A stretch of 64,000 nucleotides of DNA from Anaerostipes caccae L1-92 (GTDB lineage Bacteria; Bacillota; Clostridia; Lachnospirales; Lachnospiraceae), in assembly GCF_014467075.1 (NCBI RefSeq), contig NZ_AP023027.1, positions 395,001 through 459,000 on the forward strand, in the 5' to 3' direction. This document shows, one piece after another, positions 7,288 to 13,571 of the stretch. Within the stretch, counting starts at the first letter, position 1; every line of letters begins with the position of its first letter. The position numbers were made by a program, and so were the translations under genes. The notes under the pieces are model-generated. The model was not told the origin of the DNA. It did not search any database and saw only the letters and a list, made by a program, of their open reading frames with translations.

Positions 7288-8718
7288 ATGGCTGAATATA
7301 GGAAGACAGAAGTTCTAAAGCAGTACAGTCCTGTAAATGAAGGGGTAATCGATCGTCTGTTGAACGAAGAAATTAATAAAAGTCAGACAAAGTTTGTTGT
7401 TTTGGATGATGACCCTACCGGAATACAGACTGTTCATGATATTTCGGTATTTACAGACTGGTCAAAAGCCAGTATGAGAAAAGGTTTTATTGATGAAAAC
7501 AGACTATTTTACATATTAACCAATTCCAGGTCGATGACACCGGAACAGACAAGACAGGTGCATGAAGAAATTGCCCGAACAGCAGAAGAAATCTCCCGGG
7601 AATTAAATCAGAAATACGTGTTGATCAGCAGGAGTGATTCCACGTTAAGAGGGAATTATCCTTTAGAGACAAATGTTTTAAAGGAAGTCATGGAAAAGCA
7701 GGGCGGTCATTCTGTGGACGGGGAGATTTTGTGTTTCTTTTTCAAAGAAGGCGGAAGATATACCATTGATAATGTCCATTATGTAATAGATAATGAAATG
7801 CTGGTGCCGGCCGGAGAGACGGAATTTGCCAAAGATAAAACGTTCGGATACAAGAGCTCAGATCTGAGAGAGTATGTAGAAGAAAAAAATCAAGGGTTGT
7901 TTAAGGGTAAAGATACCGTCTGCATTTCTCTTGAAATGCTCAGAAACTGTAACTATGCACAAATCGAGCAAAAGCTGATGACTGTTAGAGATTTCAATAA
8001 GGTGATTGTCAATGCAGTGGATTACTGTGATCTTAAAGTATTTTGTACTGCGCTTTACCGGGCTATGGGAAAAGGGAAGACATTTTTATTCCGTTCGGCA
8101 GCATCCCTGGTAAAAGTGATCGGAGGGGTATCAGACCGGAAGCTTTTGACCAGAGAAGAGATGATAACTAAAGATACAAACCATGGGGGAATTGTAGTAG
8201 TGGGTTCTCATACCAATAAGACGACAGCGCAGTTAAAAGAACTCCTGACACTAGACGAGGTAACAGGGATTGAATTTGACTCAGATCTGGTGCTGAAGGG
8301 AGATCAGATTTTTGACGGCGAGATCAGCCGGGTGGTCAGTCTTAGTGAACAGATCATAGCATCCGGAAAGACTGCTGTATGTTATACAAAACGCAGGCTG
8401 CTGACGGTTGACAATGACAGCAAAATGGAAGCGCTGCTCCGGTCTGTAAAGATATCACAGGGGGTACAGGCTCTGGTGGGAAGACTGAAAATTGTTCCTG
8501 CCTTCGTGGTTGCAAAGGGGGGCATTACATCCAGTGATATTGGGACGAAAGCACTTTCAGTGAAAAAAGCAAATGTTATGGGCCAGATCAAACCGGGAAT
8601 TCCTGTCTGGCAGACAGACGAACAAAGTAAATTTCCGAAAATCCCATATATTATCTTTCCGGGTAATGTAGGAGAGACTTCTACACTGAAAGAGGCTGTT
8701 GAGGAATTGATCCGCTGA
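7288..8718 (+). CDS. Four-carbon acid sugar kinase family protein (DUF1537, OtnK/DtnK-like)
   Basis: This 476-residue protein has the two-domain layout of the DUF1537 kinases, which phosphorylate D-threonate, L-threonate or 3-oxo-tetronates. The N-terminal substrate domain shows LDDDPTGIQTV (Asp cluster at 40-42) and SRSDSTLRGNYPLE; the C-terminal nucleotide domain shows GGIVVVGSHTNKTT, VAKGGITSSDIGTKAL and FPGNVGETSTL near the end. All blocks look intact. It lies 13 bases after the hydroxyacid dehydrogenase and 29 bases before a MIP channel gene. Established pathways need an OtnC-type aldolase or a PdxA2-type dehydrogenase next; neither is seen in this cluster. The exact substrate remains open. 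Confidence 0.88.
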   Translation: MAEYRKTEVLKQYSPVNEGVIDRLLNEEINKSQTKFVVLDDDPTGIQTVHDISVFTDWSKASMRKGFIDENRLFYILTNSRSMTPEQTRQVHEEIARTAEEISRELNQKYVLISRSDSTLRGNYPLETNVLKEVMEKQGGHSVDGEILCFFFKEGGRYTIDNVHYVIDNEMLVPAGETEFAKDKTFGYKSSDLREYVEEKNQGLFKGKDTVCISLEMLRNCNYAQIEQKLMTVRDFNKVIVNAVDYCDLKVFCTALYRAMGKGKTFLFRSAASLVKVIGGVSDRKLLTREEMITKDTNHGGIVVVGSHTNKTTAQLKELLTLDEVTGIEFDSDLVLKGDQIFDGEISRVVSLSEQIIASGKTAVCYTKRRLLTVDNDSKMEALLRSVKISQGVQALVGRLKIVPAFVVAKGGITSSDIGTKALSVKKANVMGQIKPGIPVWQTDEQSKFPKIPYIIFPGNVGETSTLKEAVEELIR

Positions 8719-8747
8719 TAAAACGGCGGTTCAGGAAGGAGTGGCAG

Positions 8748-9461
8748 ATGGAACATATGAATCTGTATCTTGCAGAACTGGTTGGAACTGCATTATTTAT
8801 GGTGTTAGGATTGGGGGTCTGTGCCAATATTTCTTTGAGTAAATCCGGTATGTGCGGGGCCGGAGGTATTGTAGCGGCTCTTGGATGGGGTGTTTCAATG
8901 GTGACGGTAGCAGTGTGTTTTGGACCTGTATCCGGAGCTCACTGTAATCCGGCGGTGACGGTAGGTTTTTGGGCAGCAGGAAATTTGAGCGGAAGCCTTG
9001 TTCCGGGATACATCATCTCACAATGCATCGGGGCATCTGTCGGAGCTTTGATCATCTGGCAGCTGTATAAAGATCATTTGGATGAAGAAGAGTGTCCGGG
9101 TACCAAGCTGGGTGTATTTACCACAGGTCCGTCAATTCAGAATTCCTGGCGGAATTGTCTGTCAGAGATCATGGCAACCTTTTGTCTCATGTTTGTCCTG
9201 CTTTCCCTTGGACATCAAAATCCGGCAAATGGAGTGGCAATGTTCTTTGTATTCTGCGGAGTGGCAGGAGGGGTCATGTCTTTTGGGGGACTGACCGGTT
9301 ATGCCATTAACCCGGCAAGAGATCTTATGCCCCGTATTATCTATACACTTGTCCCTATAAAAAATAAAGAAGGATCAAATTGGGGATATGCATGGGTTCC
9401 CATAGCAGGTCCTTTGATGGGAGCATTTCTTGCGGCAATGTTGTATAAAGTGATTTTTTAG
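8748..9461 (+). CDS. MIP-family channel, glycerol-facilitator type
   Basis: This 237-residue membrane protein is an aquaporin-family channel. Six hydrophobic helices and the two half-helix motifs are seen: NPA at residues 67-69 (SGAHCNPAVT) and NPARD at 189-193. The Asp after the second NPA motif is the mark of solute-conducting glycerol facilitators rather than strict water channels. It is the last gene of the operon with the acid-sugar kinase, and the gene ends just before a strong terminator. Possible cargo is glycerol or a small neutral polyol or lactone related to the pathway; the cargo is inferred only from context. AAGGAG precedes the ATG. Confidence 0.92.
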   Translation: MEHMNLYLAELVGTALFMVLGLGVCANISLSKSGMCGAGGIVAALGWGVSMVTVAVCFGPVSGAHCNPAVTVGFWAAGNLSGSLVPGYIISQCIGASVGALIIWQLYKDHLDEEECPGTKLGVFTTGPSIQNSWRNCLSEIMATFCLMFVLLSLGHQNPANGVAMFFVFCGVAGGVMSFGGLTGYAINPARDLMPRIIYTLVPIKNKEGSNWGYAWVPIAGPLMGAFLAAMLYKVIF

Positions 9462-9480
9462 CAATTTAAGATTTCAGCAG

Positions 9481-9522
9481 ACATCCTTTTTTCAGAGAGA
9501 TTAGAAAAAAGGATGTTTTTTT
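9481..9522 (+). terminator. Terminator of the acid-sugar operon
   Basis: The perfect 12-bp stem ACATCCTTTTTT / AAAAAAGGATGT is followed by a run of T (TTTTTT). It closes the operon that starts at the 5581 promoter. Confidence 0.92.
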
Positions 9523-9567
9523 GTTCCATAATAATCTGCGGTGGATGAAAGATTCTGAAAGATATGC

Positions 9568-9595
9568 TATAGTATTAGGTAATTGTTAACAATAT
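9568..9595 (+). promoter_or_regulatory. Candidate promoter element and operator of the GntR/FCD gene
   Basis: A -10-like TATAGT at 9568-9573 is followed by the perfect 12-bp palindrome ATTGTTAACAAT. Such AT-rich palindromes close to the start site are common autoregulatory sites of GntR/FCD regulators. It does not match the TATACCGGTATA palindrome at 5597-5608. Confidence 0.45.
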
Positions 9596-9628
9596 GAAGA
9601 GGCTTTTTATAGAAGATGAGGTAGTAGT

Positions 9629-10303
9629 ATGAAAAGTACACAGCTGTTGCAGTCCAAAGCATATGATTATCTGAAAGATCTGATACTGAACGATAAGTTG
9701 GAGCATGGGGTCATCTATTCCCAGAAAAAAGTGGCGGAAGAACTGGGAATTTCAAAAACACCTTTGAGAGATGCTGTTTTACGGCTGGAGCAGGAACGAT
9801 ATATTGATGTCTATCCAAGCAAAGGCTTTATGATTCATGAAATGATGGAGGATGATATCAGGGAGACCTATCAAATACGGAATGCTATCGAAACCTTTTG
9901 TTTAAAGCAGCTGGTTGCAGATTTGGATTCAGCTAATGCACAAAAATGTTTGATTGATCTGCGGACAAAGATTAAACTGCAGCAGAATCTGATCGAAACA
10001 AATGGTTCCAGCGAGGAATTTGCGAGGATCGATTATGAGTTTCATAAAGGTATTGTAGAATTTCTGGGAAATGATGCAATGCTTCATTTATATAAAGAAT
10101 ATATGCACCGTATCTTTTGGCAGAATGTTCTTTCTTTTACACGGGAAGGAAGGATGCAGGAGACAATCAGGGAACATCAGGGGATCATGGATGCTCTGGA
10201 AAAGCAGGATGGAGCAGAGCTTGAGAAGCTGCTGAACCGTCACTTATCAGTAGCTGAAAATATTAATCTGGAGCTGATAAAAGAAAAACCAAGGATGTTG
10301 TAA
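9629..10303 (+). CDS. GntR family regulator with FCD ligand domain
   Basis: This 224-residue protein is a FadR-subfamily GntR regulator. The winged helix is at about residues 8-75, with KKVAEELGISKTPLRDAVLR as the helix-turn-helix. The C-terminal helical FCD domain carries the metal-binding type residues in IDYEFHKGIV and the later EHQGIMDAL. FCD members usually bind organic acids such as gluconate, lactate or galactarate, which fits a regulator of the acid-sugar operon that ends 168 bases upstream. It is separated from that operon by a terminator, so it has its own promoter. Confidence 0.9.
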   Translation: MKSTQLLQSKAYDYLKDLILNDKLEHGVIYSQKKVAEELGISKTPLRDAVLRLEQERYIDVYPSKGFMIHEMMEDDIRETYQIRNAIETFCLKQLVADLDSANAQKCLIDLRTKIKLQQNLIETNGSSEEFARIDYEFHKGIVEFLGNDAMLHLYKEYMHRIFWQNVLSFTREGRMQETIREHQGIMDALEKQDGAELEKLLNRHLSVAENINLELIKEKPRML

Positions 10304-10419
10304 TGGATAAAAAAGAAGCGATTGTTTGGCAATAGAGAATAAAATAAACGATAGTTTGAAGGCAGAGGAAGAAGAACGAAGTATAAAGGTTTCTAAATCA
10401 TAAAAACGAAAAGGAATTT

Positions 10420-11007
10420 ATGCTGTACGATAAAGACATACGCGATCCTCTGTTTGATTTTCTGGAGGAGCGCTACCATAAAATTAGGATTATAGAAGAA
10501 AAACAGATGGGACGCTCCAGGGCTGATATTGTCATGGTTACAGAAGATTCTGTTTTTGGTATAGAGATTAAGAGCGATGCGGACAGTTATACACGGCTGA
10601 ACAGACAGGTCAAAGATTATGACCGGTTTTTCGACTATAACTATGTGGTAGCAGGCACCAGACATGCACTGCATATAGAGGAAAAGGTCCCGGAATGGTG
10701 GGGAATCATTACGGCAGAAGAGATAGGTGATCAGGTGGATTTCTATCTGCTCCGGAGTCCGGTCAAAAATCCGAAACTCGTGTGGAGAGATAAAATGAAA
10801 TTGCTATGGAGGCCGGAACTGGCTCATATACAGCAATTAAATCAGCTTCCTAAATACAAACAGAAGAGCAAGGCATTTGTTATTGATAAAATTATAGAGA
10901 GGGTTCCTCAGGCTGTATTAAAGACCCAAATCAGTGATGAGCTGTTTGAGCGGGATTATCACGCAATCGAAGATACTATCCGTCTATATAAATCTAGGAA
11001 AATTTGA
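10420..11007 (+). CDS. sce7726-like protein with PD-(D/E)XK nuclease-type core
   Basis: This 195-residue cytoplasmic protein resembles the sce7726 family. The N-terminal half shows a restriction-endonuclease-like core: GRSRADIVMVTEDSVFGIEI followed by K, giving the Asp...Glu-x-Lys pattern, then an Arg/Gln helix (RLNRQVKDYDRFFD). The later WWGIITAEE block resembles the last strand of the fold. The C-terminal third is charged and helical. The role of the family is not known to me; a DNA- or RNA-cleaving activity is possible from the motif. Its neighbours, a GntR regulator and an iron alcohol dehydrogenase, give no clue, and it may be an accessory insertion. AAGGAATT precedes the ATG. Confidence 0.65.
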   Translation: MLYDKDIRDPLFDFLEERYHKIRIIEEKQMGRSRADIVMVTEDSVFGIEIKSDADSYTRLNRQVKDYDRFFDYNYVVAGTRHALHIEEKVPEWWGIITAEEIGDQVDFYLLRSPVKNPKLVWRDKMKLLWRPELAHIQQLNQLPKYKQKSKAFVIDKIIERVPQAVLKTQISDELFERDYHAIEDTIRLYKSRKI

Positions 11008-11023
11008 CAGGTGTAAAAGGTAC

Positions 11024-11052
11024 TTGCATATTATTTTTTTGAGGATTATAAT
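11024..11052 (+). promoter_or_regulatory. Promoter upstream of the iron alcohol dehydrogenase gene
   Basis: TTGCAT (-35) and a perfect TATAAT (-10, 11047-11052) are separated by 17 bp. Transcription would start near 11059 and meet the hairpin at 11101 about 40 bases later, before the gene at 11222. Confidence 0.7.
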
Positions 11053-11100
11053 GACTTCAATGTATCAGCAGCAGTCCGAAAATGAATAGCGGATGATTTG

Positions 11101-11135
11101 GTCTCTTTATGTTTATCGACATAAGGAGACTTTTT
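11101..11135 (+). terminator. Terminator or attenuator before the iron alcohol dehydrogenase gene
   Basis: A 12-bp stem GTCTCTTTATGT / ACATAAGGAGAC (G-U pairs included) with a 6-base loop is followed by TTTTT. It lies between a good promoter and the downstream gene, so it either ends the sce7726 transcript or attenuates the next gene. Confidence 0.75.
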
Positions 11136-11221
11136 AGTCCGTTATGAAAGCAAAGAAATTCCTCGGCGGAATAAATGAATATTCTGTGAGGCTGCATAAA
11201 ATGAGAAAGGAAGGACAATAT

Positions 11222-12331
11222 ATGAGTTACTACAGTGTAAATCTACCCAGGTATACCATTGGAGAAGGCTGTTATCGGGAAATTCCGGAGAAGGCTCGTT
11301 TTCTTGGAAAGACAGCAGTTGTCATCGGAGGAAAGACGGCAATGTCAAAAGCAAAAGAGAAGCTTTTGGAGGGGGTGAAGGATTCTGACGTGCAGATTTT
11401 GGACTTTATCTGGTACGGAGGAGATTCTACATACGAAAACGGGAATGCTCTGATGGAGCAGGATGTGGTGAAGCAGGCAGATATGATTTTTGCCGTTGGA
11501 GGAGGACGTGCCTGTGATACAGGTAAATATCTGGCCAATGAGCTGGACAAACCGCTGTTTTGTTTTCCTACAGTTGCATCCAACTGTGCGGCAGTGACTG
11601 CGATTTCAGTGATTTATCATCCGGATGGTTCTTTTCGCGAATACTACTATCCCAAAGCAGCGGACCATACATTCATTGAATCATCAATTATAGCCGATTC
11701 TCCGGGACAGCTCCTCTGGGCAGGGATCGGAGATGCCCTGAGCAAGGAATGTGAGGCCGTGTTTGCGTCCCGGGAAGATGAGTTATCTCATACGCCTATG
11801 ATGGGAGTCCAGCTGAGCCGTATTTGTACAGCTCCGCTGATAGACTATGGAAAAAAAGCGCTGGAAGATTTAAGGAAGAAAAGAGTTTCCTATGAACTGG
11901 AACAGGTGACGCTGGATATTATCATCAGTACAGGACTTGTTTCCAATATGGTCAGCAGTGCGCCTGATTACTACTATAATTCAAGTCTGGCACATTGTGT
12001 ATATTATGGATCAACGGTTACGGAGGGAGGGCACCGTCATCTTCATGGGGAAGTAGTGGCCTTAGGAGTACTGTGTCTGCTCACATTTGCGAAAGAGTTT
12101 GAAGAACGTGATAAAATCGCAAAATTCAATCTGAGTATGGGGCTTCCGGTTTGTTTTGATGATATAGAAGTGTGTGAGAACGAATTTTATGCAATGGCAG
12201 ATAAGGCTCTTACAACGACAGAATGGGAGTTTCGTCCAAAGAAAAGCGGAGTGACAAAAGCAAGTTTTATTCAGTGCATGAAAGAAACAAATATTTACGG
12301 AAGAGCATTGAAAGAATGTCTTACTTCATAA
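11222..12331 (+). CDS. Iron-containing alcohol dehydrogenase family protein (glycerol dehydrogenase-like)
   Basis: This protein of 369 residues is a group III metal-dependent dehydrogenase similar to glycerol dehydrogenase. It shows the nucleotide motif GGGRACDTGK, the segment FPTVASNCAAVTAISV, and the metal-ligand region with Asp in GIGDALSKECEAVFASR and His in GGHRHLHGEVVALG. The start at 11222 is chosen because AGGAAGGA lies directly before it and the protein then begins MSYYSVNLPRYTIGEG like its relatives; an ATG at 11144 would add 26 unusual residues. It may act on a polyol or hydroxy-aldehyde and could belong functionally to the acid-sugar operon upstream, but it has its own promoter. 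Substrate unknown. Confidence 0.87.
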   Translation: MSYYSVNLPRYTIGEGCYREIPEKARFLGKTAVVIGGKTAMSKAKEKLLEGVKDSDVQILDFIWYGGDSTYENGNALMEQDVVKQADMIFAVGGGRACDTGKYLANELDKPLFCFPTVASNCAAVTAISVIYHPDGSFREYYYPKAADHTFIESSIIADSPGQLLWAGIGDALSKECEAVFASREDELSHTPMMGVQLSRICTAPLIDYGKKALEDLRKKRVSYELEQVTLDIIISTGLVSNMVSSAPDYYYNSSLAHCVYYGSTVTEGGHRHLHGEVVALGVLCLLTFAKEFEERDKIAKFNLSMGLPVCFDDIEVCENEFYAMADKALTTTEWEFRPKKSGVTKASFIQCMKETNIYGRALKECLTS

Positions 12332-12397
12332 ATTTGGTGAAATTATGTCTATATCTGAAAGAATATCTTGAAAAGAGTCTGAAACAGTTGTAAAGTA

Positions 12398-12486
12398 AAC
12401 CTTATCGTGCGAAGCGCGCCAAGCCCCAAGGGCATAAAATACGGTGTGCCCTGTGGGTAGAGCTTATCGCGCAGAGCGTATTTCAC
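12398..12486. other. GC-rich structured intergenic element
   Basis: This short GC-rich island stands out in AT-rich surroundings. It contains a hairpin CCCCAAGGGCA / TGCCCTGTGGG (two mismatches) flanked by two similar direct blocks, cttatcgtgcgaagcg and cttatcgcgcagagcg. No open frame or T tract is present. It could be a small structured RNA or a repeat of this genome. Confidence 0.4.
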
Positions 12487-12527
12487 TGAAAAATAGATGA
12501 TCTCTGTAAAACCTAGGAGTAAAGAAA

Positions 12528-13322
12528 ATGATTGAGATGAATCAAGATGAGTTTGATGCCCTGACAGAATACATTCAGAAAAGATATGGGATGAAGCTTT
12601 CCAACAAAAGAAATTTAATTCAGTGCAGGATTCAGCATGAGCTGGAACGGCTGCATCTGGAGAGTTTTTTGGAGTATGTAAAGACAGTAAAGAAAGATCC
12701 GGAGACAGAACAGAATTTAATTGATCTTACAGCCACGAATTATACATATTTTATGAGAGAAAGCGGGCAGTTTGAGTATCTTGAGCATGAAATATTACAG
12801 AGATTAAGAGATAGAGAAAACGTATTTCGCATATGGAGCGCAGGATGTGCCACTGGTGAGGAATGCTACACGATTGCCATTACAGCGGAGGAATGCCGCA
12901 GACGGGGGTGGAAACTTCCCAAAATTGAGATTACCGGGACAGACATCGCAAAACACGAACTCACACAGGGAGAGGAAGGAAAGTACCTGCCCCGGCAGCT
13001 TATAAAAGTTCCGGTGGACTGGAAGATGAGATATTTTAAGAAGGATGGAACTGTTTATGCAGTGACTCAGCTGATTAAGGATATGGTGCGGTTCCGCTAT
13101 CACAACCTGGCAGAGCTTCAGTGGCCGGATGAGCAGTATGATGTGATTTTCTGCCGGAATGTGATTGTGTATATGGATATCCAAAAGAAAAAAGAGATTT
13201 TGCAGGGTCTTTATCAGTCTTTAAAACCGGGAGGATATTTATTTCTCGGGAACGGAGAAATTATTCGGCCGGGGCACGGGAAGTGGGAGTTTTTAGGACA
13301 TTCTGTTTATCAAAAAAAGTAA
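12528..13322 (+). CDS. CheR-type protein-glutamate O-methyltransferase
   Basis: This 264-residue protein matches chemotaxis methyltransferase CheR, which uses S-adenosylmethionine to methylate glutamates of chemoreceptors. The N-terminal helical domain covers about residues 5-75; the SAM-binding motif is IWSAGCATGEECYTIAI, and the second catalytic block is YDVIFCRNVIVYMD. The ending (GGYLFLGNGEII) is typical. No receptor, CheB, CheA or flagellar gene is nearby, so it is an orphan. It has an upstream GGAG ribosome site and its own terminator at 13328. Confidence 0.9.
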   Translation: MIEMNQDEFDALTEYIQKRYGMKLSNKRNLIQCRIQHELERLHLESFLEYVKTVKKDPETEQNLIDLTATNYTYFMRESGQFEYLEHEILQRLRDRENVFRIWSAGCATGEECYTIAITAEECRRRGWKLPKIEITGTDIAKHELTQGEEGKYLPRQLIKVPVDWKMRYFKKDGTVYAVTQLIKDMVRFRYHNLAELQWPDEQYDVIFCRNVIVYMDIQKKKEILQGLYQSLKPGGYLFLGNGEIIRPGHGKWEFLGHSVYQKK

Positions 13323-13327
13323 TACGG

Positions 13328-13361
13328 ACAGTCTCAGGTTTTTGATCTGGGGCTGTTTTTT
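13328..13361 (+). terminator. Terminator after cheR
   Basis: Stem ACAGTCTCAG / CTGGGGCTGT (two G-U pairs) is followed by TTTTTT, six bases after the stop codon. Confidence 0.85.
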
Positions 13362-13403
13362 CATGTATTAGATAAAGTAATACCTATATTGTTTAAAGGG
13401 TAT

Positions 13404-13484
13404 TTGTTATAATATTTTAGATCAAAAGATATCTTTACATGGCAATGAGCAATTATTTGCAGCGAAATATAAATTGTATTTGCC
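13404..13484 (+). promoter_or_regulatory. Extended -10 promoter and leader hairpin of the Tet(M)-like gene
   Basis: TGTTATAAT (extended -10, TATAAT at 13408-13413) gives a transcript with a leader of about 150 bases. A hairpin with paired segments GGCAA/TTGCC and CAATT/AATTG spans 13441-13484. Ribosomal protection genes often have regulated leaders, but no T tract or convincing leader peptide is seen here. Confidence 0.4.
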
Positions 13485-13571
13485 CACATGATGAAGAGTT
13501 GAGAGCGGAAACAGAGAGTCAGAAAGCAATAAATTTTTATAGCAGAAGGAGAAAAAGGACGAGGAATTATA

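Noticed and set aside
12398..12486. CRISPR or tandem-repeat array in the GC-rich island before cheR.
   Set aside because: Only two similar short blocks around a hairpin are present, with no third unit and no constant spacer length.
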